From an uncultured Collinsella sp. (lineage in GTDB: Bacteria > Actinomycetota > Coriobacteriia > Coriobacteriales > Coriobacteriaceae): a stretch of 64,000 nt of DNA. The position numbers and the translations under genes are program-made. The stretch's first letter is position 1. Every line of letters begins with the position of its first letter. This document shows, piece by piece, positions 44,513 through 53,125 of the stretch. Below the pieces are notes generated by a model. That model did not search any database, was not told the origin of the DNA, and saw only the letters and a program-made list of their open reading frames with translations. The stretch is from assembly GCA_900541645.1 (NCBI GenBank), contig UQKQ01000007.1, positions 1-64,000 of the forward strand, read 5' to 3'.

Positions 44513-45769
44513 ATGGCTTCCACCAACTCCAACAAGGGTCGCGCCGTCGTGCTTTCCGCCGCGTGCGTCACCATGTTCTTCATCAGCTCCATCGCGCTGT
44601 ACTCCGTCGTGTCCAAGAACCTGCTCGCCGTCTACCCCGAGTGGTCCAGCGCACTTACCTGGGCTTTCCCGGTCTTCCAGACCATCATGGCCGTGACGGG
44701 CATCTTCGCCGGCCGCATCTCCGATAAGATCGGCCCGCGCAACGTCGTGATCGCTGCCGCCGTGTGCTACGGCGTGGGCTGGTTCATGTCCGGCACCGTC
44801 ACCGAGCCGTGGCAGTTCTACCTGTGGTTCTCGCTCGTCGCCGCCATCGGCAACGGCCTGGGCTACAACCCCGCGCTCACCACCGGCCAAAAGTGGTTCA
44901 TCGACAAAAAGGGCCTCGCCTCCGGCATCACCCTGGCCGCTTCGACCGCCGGCCCCGCCGTGCTGTCCCCGGTGCTCGCCTCGCTGCTCATCCCGAGCCT
45001 GGGCATCTTTGGCGCCCTCAAGGCACTCGGCGTCATCTTCTTTGTAATGATTGCCGCCTCCGCCCTGTTCCTGAAGGCTCCCGAAGCCGGCTGGCTGCCC
45101 GAGGGCTTCGAGGCCCCCAAGGGCGGCGCACATGCCGGCACCTTCGGCGACCTCACCCCGGGCGAGATGGTCAAGACCCCGCGCTTCTGGGTCCTCATCA
45201 TCACCTTCGCCTTTGCTGCCACTGCAGGCACCCTGCTCGTGGGCAAGGTTGCCTCCATCGCCGCCGTCCAGCTCTTCACCGACCCCACGAGCGCCGCGGC
45301 CGTCGCCCTCGGCGGTGTGGTGGTCTCCGTCAACACCTGCGCCAACCTGGTCGGCCGTCTGTCCTTTGGCCAGATCATCGACAAGCTCGGCGCCTACAAG
45401 TCGCTGCTCATCAGCCTTGTCGTCACCATCGTCGCGCTCGTCATCATGTCGATAAGCTTTACGCAGAGCATGTTCTTTGTGGCGCTCGCCCTGCTCGGCT
45501 TTAGCTTTGGCGCCCTGCTCGTCATCTACCCGCCGCTTACCGGTGGCGCCTTTGGTACCAGCAACATCGGCGTCAACTACGGCATCATGTTTTTGGGCTA
45601 CGCCGCTTCTACCTGGATCAGCCAGCCCATCACTGCCGTGCTGTATCACGCTGAGGCCGGCAGCGCCGCCTACCAGCAGTCCTTCTACGGCGCCATCGTG
45701 ATCGCCGCCATCGCCGTCGTGCTCACCGTCTACATGATGGTCTCCGACAGCAAGAAGAAGTCCGCCTAG
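44513..45769 (+). CDS. MFS transporter, oxalate:formate antiporter-like
   Basis: Twelve-helix carrier of 418 aa. The loop GRISDKIGPRNVVIAAAVCYGVGWFMSG and the segment GLGYNPALTTGQKWFIDKKGLASGITLAASTAGPAVLSPV are typical of the OFA/monocarboxylate group. The second-half loop GRLSFGQIIDKLGAYKSLL repeats the MFS motif. It lies 66 bases after the SDR gene and probably imports that enzyme's substrate, perhaps an organic acid. Confidence 0.88.
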   Translation: MASTNSNKGRAVVLSAACVTMFFISSIALYSVVSKNLLAVYPEWSSALTWAFPVFQTIMAVTGIFAGRISDKIGPRNVVIAAAVCYGVGWFMSGTVTEPWQFYLWFSLVAAIGNGLGYNPALTTGQKWFIDKKGLASGITLAASTAGPAVLSPVLASLLIPSLGIFGALKALGVIFFVMIAASALFLKAPEAGWLPEGFEAPKGGAHAGTFGDLTPGEMVKTPRFWVLIITFAFAATAGTLLVGKVASIAAVQLFTDPTSAAAVALGGVVVSVNTCANLVGRLSFGQIIDKLGAYKSLLISLVVTIVALVIMSISFTQSMFFVALALLGFSFGALLVIYPPLTGGAFGTSNIGVNYGIMFLGYAASTWISQPITAVLYHAEAGSAAYQQSFYGAIVIAAIAVVLTVYMMVSDSKKKSA

Positions 45770-45777
45770 TTTTACCG

Positions 45778-45808
45778 ATGCGACAAAGGGACAGTCCCTT
45801 TGTCGCAT
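45778..45808. repeat. ATGCGACAAAGGGAC palindrome
   Basis: Perfect 15-bp arms around one central A, 9 bases after the MFS stop codon and before the Gfo/Idh gene. It differs from the 28465 copy by T-to-C in one arm and the matching A-to-G in the other, so pairing is kept. Confidence 0.85.
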
Positions 45809-45837
45809 TCCACCGCCACCAGTATTAAGGAGTCGAA

Positions 45838-46878
45838 ATGTCTGAGCTCAACCCCGTCCGCATTGCCGTCATCGGCGCCGGCGCCATGGGCCGCAACCAC
45901 ATCCGCTTTGTCACCGAGGAGCCCGAGGCCGAGCTCGTCGCCATCGCCGACGCCTTTGAGGGCGCCCGCGCCACGGCCGAGGCCGCCGGCGTGCCGTTCT
46001 TCACCGATCCCGCCCAGATGATGGACGAGGTCAAGCCCGAGGCCGTCATTATCGCCACGCCCAACGACCTGCATCTGGGCGTTGCCCGCGAGGCCGTGAA
46101 GCGCAACATCGTGCCGCTGGTCGAAAAGCCGATCTCCAACGACCTCGAGGATGCCCAGGCCTTCGCCGCCGAGGCCGAGACCGCCGGCGTGCCCGTGCTC
46201 GTGGGTCAGCACCGTCGCCACAACCCCTTCGTCAACAAGGCCAAGGAGATCATCGAGTCCGGCGAGCTGGGCAAGCTCACCGTGTCGAGCTTCCACTACA
46301 TGATCTATAAGAACGACGAGTACTTCGATGTCGAGTGGCGCCGCAAAAAGGGTGCCGGCCCGATCCTGGTCAACCTGGTGCACGACGTCGACCTGCTCCG
46401 CTACCTGCTGGGCGAGCCCGTTGCCGTCCAGGGTATGCAGTCCAGCGCCGCCCGCGGTTTTGAGACCGAGGACTCCGCCGTAGTCAACGTCCGTTTTGCC
46501 GACGGCGCGCTCGCGAGCATGACCATCTCCGACGCCACCGCCAGCCCCTGGAACTGGGAGGCAACCGCTCGCGAGGACCCGCAGTACCGCCCCTTCGATG
46601 CCGACGCCTACTTTATCGGCGGCACCAAGGGCGCCCTGTCGCTGCCCCGCCTGCACCAATTCTCCTATGACGGCGCCTCCAACTGGCACAAGCCGCTGCA
46701 GATGGAGATTCCGGCCGTCGACCCGGCGCTGCCCCACAAGATGCAGCTCAAGCACTTTGTGAAGGTTGTCCGCCGCGAGGTCGAGCCCGTCGTGACGCCG
46801 GCCGACAACGTCAAGACGCTCACGCTTCTCAACGCCGTCAAGGAGGCCGCCGAGACCGGCCAGCTCGTCGAGCTGTAA
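45838..46878 (+). CDS. Gfo/Idh/MocA-family oxidoreductase
   Basis: NAD(P)-dependent sugar or inositol-type dehydrogenase. The N-terminal Rossmann motif is GAGAMGRNH (12-20), IATPNDLHLG and VEKPISNDLEDA hold the conserved catalytic-side Lys, and HDVDLLRYLLGEP the active-site Asp/His segment. The 346-aa length is normal. It is third in the operon. With the SDR it could oxidise and re-reduce (epimerise) a sugar-like substrate. Confidence 0.9.
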   Translation: MSELNPVRIAVIGAGAMGRNHIRFVTEEPEAELVAIADAFEGARATAEAAGVPFFTDPAQMMDEVKPEAVIIATPNDLHLGVAREAVKRNIVPLVEKPISNDLEDAQAFAAEAETAGVPVLVGQHRRHNPFVNKAKEIIESGELGKLTVSSFHYMIYKNDEYFDVEWRRKKGAGPILVNLVHDVDLLRYLLGEPVAVQGMQSSAARGFETEDSAVVNVRFADGALASMTISDATASPWNWEATAREDPQYRPFDADAYFIGGTKGALSLPRLHQFSYDGASNWHKPLQMEIPAVDPALPHKMQLKHFVKVVRREVEPVVTPADNVKTLTLLNAVKEAAETGQLVEL

Positions 46879-46951
46879 TGCCTTGAGAGCGGCCGCGGCA
46901 GAAACCCCATGCCGAGTCCCTCGGTCCGCCACAAATAAGCCCCTCTTCTTT

Positions 46952-46986
46952 GCCCCGCGAGCAGCCTCCTGCCCGCGGGGCATTTT
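46952..46986 (+). terminator. terminator of the SDR/MFS/Gfo-Idh operon
   Basis: GCCCCGCG and CGCGGGGC form an 8-bp stem around a 14-nt loop, followed by ATTTT. It lies 74 bases after the Gfo/Idh stop. Confidence 0.8.
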
Positions 46987-47060
46987 GCTACGTTTCCAAT
47001 GATTTTCTGAGACGGGGGGCCTTTTTGCGCCTCAGCTTGGTTCGTTCGCCACGAAATGTG

Positions 47061-47194
47061 CCTATCTACTACGTTTAACCGATCGCCCTCAACCATGCCA
47101 AATTTCGCGGAATAAAAACCGCAGGTAGACGAGTTGCGCATTTTCGGAAAACCGGGGGATGGTCGACCCACACGGTTCAAACGTAGTAGATAGG
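47061..47194. repeat. long-loop inverted repeat before tex
   Basis: CCTATCTACTACGTTT (47061-47076) and AAACGTAGTAGATAGG (47179-47194) are exact complements. Pairing continues through AACC/GGTT with one mismatch. The 94-nt interior is not clearly symmetrical. The rest of 46986-47298 shows no gene. Confidence 0.75.
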
Positions 47195-47298
47195 CCGCTT
47201 TCGTGGTTCCGCGCCAAAACAGTCTTTTTTGGGCGAAGTGGCAGGTGGTATCCTTGGTAGCCCTGTGCTGCAAACGCACCTTAAACGCAAGGAGTCCC

Positions 47299-49446
47299 AT
47301 GGATCTTATCGCCCAGCTCGCCCGCGAGCTCAACCTTAAGGCCGCCAACGTCGAGGCGGCTGTCAAGCTCATCGACGAGGGCAACACCATCCCCTTTATC
47401 TCGCGCTACCGCAAGGAGGCCACGGGCGGCATGGATGACGTCGCCCTGCGCGCCCTCGACGAGCGCCTGTCATACCTGCGCAATCTTGAGCAGCGTAAAG
47501 AGGACGTCATTCTGCTCATCGACGCCCAGGGCAAGCTCACGCCCGAACTCGAGCAGCAGATTCGCGAGGCCACGCAGCTCCAGCGTGTCGAGGACCTCTA
47601 CAAGCCCTACCGCAAAAAGCGCATGACCCGCGCGCAGAAGGCCCGCGAGGCCGGCCTGGAGCCACTCGCCAACATGATCATCATGCAGGCTTCGGCCAAG
47701 GGCAGCGCGCTCGACGCCGCCGCGGACTACGTCAACGAGGAGGCCGGCTTCGACACGCCCGAGAAGGCGCTCGCCGGCGCCGCCGACATCGTGGCCGAGA
47801 CGGTGGCCGAAGATCCCGAGAACGTCGCCGACCTGCGCGCCTTTACGCAAAACACCGCCGACATCGTCGTCGAGGCCACCGACCCCGCCGAGAAGACCCC
47901 CTACGAGCCCTACTACAACTTTGACGAGCCGTTGCGCCGTATACCCAACCACCGCGTGCTGGCTATCGACCGCGGTGAGCGTGAGGGCAAGCTCCGCGTG
48001 CGCGTGAACGTCGACGGCGCTGCCGCTACGGCACGCCTCGGCAGCCGCTGGCCCCGTCGCCAGGGCGTGTTTGCTCCCGTCTTTAATGCCGCCATCGCTG
48101 ACGGTTACAAGCGCCTCATGGCCCCCTCGCTGGAGCGCGAGGCCCGCGCCAAACTCACCGTTCGCGCCCAGACCGAGGCCATCAACGTCTTTGCCAAGAA
48201 TCTCGAAGGCCTGCTCTCGGCGCGCCCCGTGCGCGGCGCCCGCGTACTCGCGCTCGATCCGGGCTACCGCACCGGCTGCAAGGTCGCCGTCATGGACGAG
48301 ACCGGCAAGCTGCTCGACCACGGCGTGGTCTACCCCACCAAGCCGCGCCACGACGTCGCCGGCACCAAGCGCGAGCTCGCCCGCCTCGTCAAGAAGGACA
48401 GCGTCAACACCATCGTCATCGGCAACGGCACCGCCAGCCGCGAGACCGAGGAAGTCGTCTCGGAGTTTATTGCCGAGCAGGCGCCCAGCCTTCGCTACAC
48501 CATCGTCAACGAGGCGGGCGCGTCGGTGTACTCCGCCTCCGAGCTCGCGAGCCAGGAGTATCCCGATCTGGATGTCACCGTACGTGGCGCCATGAGCCTG
48601 GGCCGCCGTCTGCAAGACCCGCTGGCAGAGCTCGTCAAGATTCCGCCCCAGTCCATCGGCGTTGGCCAGTACCAGCACGACCTTGACCAGGCCGAGCTTT
48701 CGCGCACCTTGGGCCACGTGGTGGAAGACGTCGTCAACCGTGTGGGCGTCGACGTCAACACCGCGAGCGCAAGCCTGCTGGGCTACGTGTCGGGCATTAC
48801 GCCGAGCGTAGCCAAAAACATCGTGGCCTACCGCGAGGAAAACGGCGCCTTTACCGATCGCCGCCAGCTCAAGAAGGTCCCCAAGCTGGGACCCAAGGCG
48901 TACCTCAACGCCGCAGGTTTCCTGCGCATCAGCGGCGGCAAGAACCCGCTCGACGCGACAAGCGTCCACCCCGAAAGCTACGAGGTGGCCACGGCCGTCC
49001 TGGAGCGCGCCGGCGTTGCGGCAAGCGAGCTCAGCCGCGGCGGCGTGCCCGATATCGAGCGCCGCCTGGGCAGCATCTCGGCGCTGGCAAGCGACCTGGA
49101 CTGCGGCACCCTCACGCTCATCGACATTGTCAACGAGCTCAAGAAGCCCGGTCGCGACCCGCGCGACGACGCGCCCGAGGTAGTCTTTAGCCGCTCGGCG
49201 CTTTCGATCGACGACCTGGAGCCCGGCATGGAACTCAAGGGCACGGTGCGCAACGTCGTCGACTTTGGCGCCTTCGTCGACGTGGGCGTGCACCAGGACG
49301 GCCTCGTGCACATCTCCAAGCTGGCCAACCGCTTCGTCAAGCACCCCAGCGACGTGGTGCGCGTCGGTGACACGGTCAAGGTGTGGGTTGAAAAGGTCGA
49401 TCGCGACCGCAAGAAGATCTCCCTCACCATGGTGCAGGGGAAGTAA
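47299..49446 (+). CDS. tex: Tex-type RNA-binding transcription accessory protein
   Basis: A 715-aa multidomain protein: an N-terminal helical domain, a YqgF/RNase H-like domain (VLALDPGYRTGCKVAVMDE), helix-hairpin-helix pairs (VDVNTASASLLGYVSGITPSVAKNIVAYREE), and a C-terminal S1 RNA-binding domain (about 640-712, LKGTVRNVVDFGAFVDVGVHQDGLVHISKLA). The ATG at 47299 follows AAGGAG; upstream codons belong to the repeat-bearing spacer. It stands alone. Thought to act on RNA or at transcription; the precise role is unsettled even in models. Confidence 0.95.
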   Translation: MDLIAQLARELNLKAANVEAAVKLIDEGNTIPFISRYRKEATGGMDDVALRALDERLSYLRNLEQRKEDVILLIDAQGKLTPELEQQIREATQLQRVEDLYKPYRKKRMTRAQKAREAGLEPLANMIIMQASAKGSALDAAADYVNEEAGFDTPEKALAGAADIVAETVAEDPENVADLRAFTQNTADIVVEATDPAEKTPYEPYYNFDEPLRRIPNHRVLAIDRGEREGKLRVRVNVDGAAATARLGSRWPRRQGVFAPVFNAAIADGYKRLMAPSLEREARAKLTVRAQTEAINVFAKNLEGLLSARPVRGARVLALDPGYRTGCKVAVMDETGKLLDHGVVYPTKPRHDVAGTKRELARLVKKDSVNTIVIGNGTASRETEEVVSEFIAEQAPSLRYTIVNEAGASVYSASELASQEYPDLDVTVRGAMSLGRRLQDPLAELVKIPPQSIGVGQYQHDLDQAELSRTLGHVVEDVVNRVGVDVNTASASLLGYVSGITPSVAKNIVAYREENGAFTDRRQLKKVPKLGPKAYLNAAGFLRISGGKNPLDATSVHPESYEVATAVLERAGVAASELSRGGVPDIERRLGSISALASDLDCGTLTLIDIVNELKKPGRDPRDDAPEVVFSRSALSIDDLEPGMELKGTVRNVVDFGAFVDVGVHQDGLVHISKLANRFVKHPSDVVRVGDTVKVWVEKVDRDRKKISLTMVQGK

Positions 49447-49544
49447 ACCGCCAAGCAAGGGTCCCCCCTCTCGCGACGTGCAAAATCGCGAGTATTCTGC
49501 AAATTCCACCGTTCCGGATGCCCCTCAGAGACGAAAAAGCAAGA

Positions 49545-49589
49545 AACAGCCCCCGTTTTAGCGTCATCAGAGCCAAAACGGGGGCTGTT
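49545..49589. terminator. convergent hairpin between tex and the downstream aldolase gene
   Basis: AACAGCCCCCGTTTT and AAAACGGGGGCTGTT are perfect 15-bp arms with a 15-nt loop. It lies 98 bases after tex. T-rich sequence follows on the minus strand, so it may serve leftward transcripts better. It could also be a repeat. Confidence 0.6.
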
Positions 49590-49672
49590 CCATGCTTCAC
49601 CCAGCTGGTAAAAGCCTTTACCTTGCTGAATACTCTCAATTTTGCACGGCGCAGGCGGGGGTACCTTTGTCC

Positions 49673-49844
49673 ACGGCAGGATATGGAAGCCTATCACCAA
49701 CCTACCGGCAAGTTCGTGTCGGCAGCCCCGGCCTTTCCTTTGCCTAGCGCGACCCTCGCGAAGCGCGTGAGCGATAGGGAAAGGAAAGGCCGGGGCGAAC
49801 AACCCGCGATGTAGCCAGCGTTCGCGTTACGGCAGGATATGGAA
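49673..49844 (-). repeat. about 156-bp insert bounded by 16-bp direct repeats at the 3' end of an aldolase gene
   Basis: ACGGCAGGATATGGAA occurs at 49673-49688 and 49829-49844. The second copy is the last 16 bases of the aldolase reading frame plus stop overlap; the first stands alone. Similarity extends a few bases further. Between them is a hairpin with perfect 17-bp arms (49725-49741 and 49780-49796, GCCCCGGCCTTTCCTTT). It could be a tiny insertion that duplicated the gene end, or a remnant of another aldolase copy. Confidence 0.65.
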
Positions 49845-50528
49845 ACCGAGCGAGGCGATATCCTTGGCAAAACCGTGCACGGTATCGAGCGAGACCTCGT
49901 ACGGGTCACGGCCGATGTTCTTACGCTTGGCCAGGATGCTGTTGGGCACCGTGATGATCTGGCAACCGCATCCTTCCGCCTGGTAAATATTGATAAGCTC
50001 ACGCGTGGACGCCCACAGGACCTCGCAGTTGGGCTTGGCGGCGGCCTTCTTGACCGACTCCGTCATAAACGGAATGGGGTCGACGCCGGTGTCGGCGATG
50101 CGGCCGGCAAAGAGCGAGATGATTGACGGCGTCTCGGCGTCAACGGCCTCGACCATCTCGTCGACCTGCGCAGGCGTAAAGATGGTGGTGACGTTGACCT
50201 TGATGCCGTCGGCCGAAAGCTTGCGGACCAGCTCGGCGGTGGACTCGCCCTTGGTAGTCACGCACGGAATCTTGACATAGACGTTCTCGGCCCAGGTAGC
50301 GATCTCGCGCGCCTCGACCTCCATGGTCTCGACGTCGTCGGCAAAGACCTCAAACGACACGAATACATCGGTGATGTGGGTCAAGACCTCTTTGGCAAAC
50401 GCGCGGTAATCCGTCACGCCGCCCTTCTTCATAAGGGACGGGTTGGTCGTGAAACCCTGAACGTTGCCGTTCTCGTACATGTCGAGCATGCCCTCGAGAT
50501 TTGCACCGTCAGCGAACACCTTGATTGC
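49827..50528 (-). CDS. transaldolase-like aldolase (fructose-6-phosphate aldolase family), copy 1
   Basis: Schiff-base class-I aldolase of the TalC/FSA group, 233 aa. FADGANLEGML, GFTTNPSLMKKGG and the lysine in VYVKIPC (Lys87) match the family. ASTRELINIYQAEGCGCQIITVPNSIL follows near the C-terminus. It lies downstream of the PTS genes but behind their terminator, with its own spacer. It is very similar to copy 2 at 53126-53839. FSA versus true transaldolase activity cannot be settled from this. Confidence 0.88.
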   Translation of the reverse strand, partial: AIKVFADGANLEGMLDMYENGNVQGFTTNPSLMKKGGVTDYRAFAKEVLTHITDVFVSFEVFADDVETMEVEAREIATWAENVYVKIPCVTTKGESTAELVRKLSADGIKVNVTTIFTPAQVDEMVEAVDAETPSIISLFAGRIADTGVDPIPFMTESVKKAAAKPNCEVLWASTRELINIYQAEGCGCQIITVPNSILAKRKNIGRDPYEVSLDTVHGFAKDIASLGFHILP

Positions 50529-50761
50529 CATCTGCCTGATTCCTTTCGTTAGCATACGGCCGATAAACTGCTAAACACTTTACCTACGTTTATCAAGGCG
50601 TGAACTGCGGTTTTTTATCTTCTCGGCGAACGGTTTTGCAGATTTACCATTTTTATATCGACGCCCCAGCGGCAAAACGTTTTTGCCGATCATTGCGTTT
50701 GATTCCGTTCACGGAACAGAAGCAGCGCTTCGCCGGCTCATATTCACAATCGCTCCAAAGC
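50529..50761. promoter_or_regulatory. spacer before aldolase copy 1, with a palindrome at 50670-50688
   Basis: CGGCAAAA-CGT-TTTTGCCG is a 19-base palindrome whose AAAACGTTTT core resembles LacI-type operators. It lies about 140 bases before the aldolase start, beside AT-rich DNA that could hold a promoter. No gene is seen here. Confidence 0.45.
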
Positions 50762-50799
50762 AAAAAGCGGTGACGCCTCGATTGAGACGTCACCGCTTC
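50762..50799 (-). terminator. terminator behind the PTS IIC gene
   Basis: On the minus strand AAGCGGTGACG pairs with CGTCACCGCTT around a CTC..GAG extension, followed by TTT. It separates the PTS operon from aldolase copy 1. Confidence 0.8.
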
Positions 50800-50855
50800 C
50801 GTGTAGGAGCCGGTTATCGGAGCTCCGCCCGATTAGGGCTTAACGTATGCCTGGA

Positions 50856-52247
50856 TTACTCTTCCTCAACGTGATTGATCACAGCACCCTTGGTGTGGAT
50901 GAAGTTGGGGACGAAGGCAACGACCAGAAGGACAGCGAGAATCGCGTAGACACCGGTGGTACCGAAGGCCTCGGCAGCGCGGCCAAGCGTAATACCAATG
51001 ACGGAGAAATCGAAGTCGCCGAACGTAGTGTTCTTGAAGCCAAAGACGTCAAGAACGGGCAGGAGCAGGGCCGGGGCAAAGGTGATGAGCAGGCCGTTGA
51101 CGAAAGCGCCAAGAGCTGCGCCCTTGCGACCGCCGGTAGCATTGCCGTAGATGCCCGCGGTAGCACCGCAGAAGAAGTGGGGAACCATGCCCGGGATGAT
51201 GAAGATGCCCAGGGTAGCGCCCACGATGAACATACCGACCACGCCACCGATGAAGGAAGCGACAAAGCCGAGGATAACGGCGGTGGGAGCATAGGGGAAG
51301 AAGACAGCGCAGTCGACGGCGGGGATGGCACCGGGGATCAGCTTGTTGGAGATGCCCTGGAAAGCCGGGACCAGGTCGGCAAGGATCATACGAACGCCGT
51401 TATAGACGATGGTGACACCAACGGCGAAGGACAGGGCACAGGTCAGGGCATAGACAATCACGTTGTCGCCGCCAGCGGTCTTGGTAACGACCGCAGGATC
51501 TGCGATGTAAGCGGCGAAAGCGGTAACCAGGTAGAAGAAGGCCATGGTAAGAGCCGTGGAGATGGTAGTGTCGCGCAGGAAGGCGAACTTCTCGGGAACC
51601 TCGATCTTCTCGGTGCTGTTCTCCTCGGCGTCCTTAGCAAAAAGCGTACCGACTGCAGCGGAGATGTAATAGGCGAGTGAACCGAAGTGGCCCATGGCGA
51701 TTTCATCGCCATCGGTAACCTTCTCGGTGAAACGCTGACCAACGGCGGGAAGCATAGCGCTCACGAGGCCCAGGAACATGCCGCCCACGATGACAAGCTG
51801 GACATCCTGGAAGCCAGATGCCTGCAGAACGGCAGACAGCAGGCAGGCCATAAACATGCTGTGATGGCCCGTCAGGAAGATGTACTTAAACTTGGTAAAG
51901 CGGGCAATGATAATGTTCACGACATAGCCGAGAATCAGGATCATCATGGTCTGAACGCCGAGGACGCTCTGAGCCATCGAAACAACGACCTCGTTGTTGG
52001 GCACGACGCCGGTGATGTGGAAACCGGTCTCGATGAAGGTACCCAGCGGAGCAAGGTTCTCCTGAACAACAGCGGCGCCGGCGGACAGCATGATGTAACC
52101 AAGAATGGGCTTCAGGGTGCCCGTCATCACCTTGTGGGCAGGACGCTTAAGCGCGACAAGGCCCACAAAGGCAAATAGACCCATAATCCACGCTGGCTTG
52201 GTCAGAATCGATTGGATAAACTCAAGTATGGGAAGGATGGCTTGCAT
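50856..52247 (-). CDS. ulaA: PTS ascorbate-type IIC component
   Basis: Membrane channel of an AG-superfamily PTS (UlaA/SgaT family), with about 11 helices in 463 aa. ILTKPAWIMGLFAFVGLVALKRP at the start, the motif TGHHSMFMACLLSAVLQASG and the segment GISNKLIPGAIPAVDCAVFFPYAPTAVILGF are characteristic. It forms a three-gene PTS with IIB and IIA upstream. None of the usual ulaD/E/F/G ascorbate enzymes is nearby, so the true substrate may differ. Confidence 0.88.
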   Translation of the reverse strand: MQAILPILEFIQSILTKPAWIMGLFAFVGLVALKRPAHKVMTGTLKPILGYIMLSAGAAVVQENLAPLGTFIETGFHITGVVPNNEVVVSMAQSVLGVQTMMILILGYVVNIIIARFTKFKYIFLTGHHSMFMACLLSAVLQASGFQDVQLVIVGGMFLGLVSAMLPAVGQRFTEKVTDGDEIAMGHFGSLAYYISAAVGTLFAKDAEENSTEKIEVPEKFAFLRDTTISTALTMAFFYLVTAFAAYIADPAVVTKTAGGDNVIVYALTCALSFAVGVTIVYNGVRMILADLVPAFQGISNKLIPGAIPAVDCAVFFPYAPTAVILGFVASFIGGVVGMFIVGATLGIFIIPGMVPHFFCGATAGIYGNATGGRKGAALGAFVNGLLITFAPALLLPVLDVFGFKNTTFGDFDFSVIGITLGRAAEAFGTTGVYAILAVLLVVAFVPNFIHTKGAVINHVEEE

Positions 52248-52318
52248 CTGCGCTTCCTTTCTCTCTAACGTGGGCGCGTTTCCCTCTTCCACAGGGAACC
52301 GCCCTTTTTTGTGCCGCT

Positions 52319-52594
52319 TTAGGCGTTAGCGGCGGCCGCCTTGATTGCCTCGAGGGCGTCTTCGCGGATCTTCTTCTTGTTCACATAGCTGCGAACGATC
52401 ACAACGTTGCCGTGGAGCTCGGGGGCGAGTTCTTTAACGGTGATGAACAGATCCGGATTTGCGGAAGAAGCACCGTTCAGGTCCATAGACTCAACGTCGG
52501 CCTTGATGCCCTCCTCCTCGCAAAGCTCCTCGACTTTGCCAGCGAGCATCAGGCTGGACCCGATGCCGTTTCCGCATACGGTGATGATATGCAT
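52319..52594 (-). CDS. ulaB: PTS ascorbate/lactose-type IIB component
   Basis: Small cytoplasmic phosphocarrier, 91 aa. The active-site Cys7 sits in VCGNGIGSS, the P-loop-like motif of the UlaB group. It receives phosphate from the IIA protein encoded 76 bases upstream and passes it to sugar bound in the IIC protein. Confidence 0.9.
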   Translation of the reverse strand: MHIITVCGNGIGSSLMLAGKVEELCEEEGIKADVESMDLNGASSANPDLFITVKELAPELHGNVVIVRSYVNKKKIREDALEAIKAAAANA

Positions 52595-52669
52595 GGCAAC
52601 CTTCCTCTCCTACACGTGACGGTTTTCCGTCTATCCAAAAGCGGCGACGCATCGCCGTGCCATTAAGGC

Positions 52670-53116
52670 CTAAAAGAATGAACGTATGGTCTCCAAAACC
52701 TGCTCGGGCGTATCGCATGCGCTGAGCTTGGCAACGCAGTCCTCGTCCTCGAACATCTGCGAAAGCTCCGCCAAGCAGCCAAGATGAGCCTTGGGGTCGG
52801 GTGCGCAAATACCCACGAGCACGTGAACCGGATCGAAATCCTCGTGTCCAAACGCAATGGCAGGGTCAAGCGTGACGATACAGATCCCCGCTTCACTCAC
52901 ATTGCCATCTGCCTGAGCGTGGGGCATGGCGATGCCCTCTTCCAAGACCATATAGGGGCCGAATTTGTGAACCGATGAAATCATGGCGTCAACATAGCTC
53001 TGATCGCATTTGCCAGCGTCTACGAGCAACTTACCGCATGCCTTGATCGCTTCCTCCCAGTCGGAGGCCTCGACGTGGCAGGCAACAAGCTCGGGCTTAA
53101 GAAGATCGGTCAGCAT
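52670..53116 (-). CDS. ulaC: PTS IIA component (mannitol/fructose type)
   Basis: Cytoplasmic phosphocarrier, 148 aa. The active-site His66 is in EEGIAMPHAQ, with LEEG and the downstream FDPVHVLVGICAPD block of the PTS-IIA-2 fold. It takes phosphate from HPr. It lies 9 bases after aldolase copy 2, so both are on one transcript. Confidence 0.9.
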   Translation of the reverse strand: MLTDLLKPELVACHVEASDWEEAIKACGKLLVDAGKCDQSYVDAMISSVHKFGPYMVLEEGIAMPHAQADGNVSEAGICIVTLDPAIAFGHEDFDPVHVLVGICAPDPKAHLGCLAELSQMFEDEDCVAKLSACDTPEQVLETIRSFF

Positions 53117-53125
53117 GCTCGTCCC

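Noticed and set aside
46665..47390. Minus-strand open frame across the Gfo/Idh 3' end, terminator and tex start
   Set aside because: It covers a terminator and an inverted repeat; no motif and no ribosome site.
47470..49509. Minus-strand open frame of 679 codons across tex
   Set aside because: Shadow of tex; composition is Val/Gly/Asp/His-rich and featureless.
48978..49802. Minus-strand open frame reaching from the tex 3' end into the spacer
   Set aside because: It crosses the tex S1 domain and two hairpins and has no ribosome site or family.
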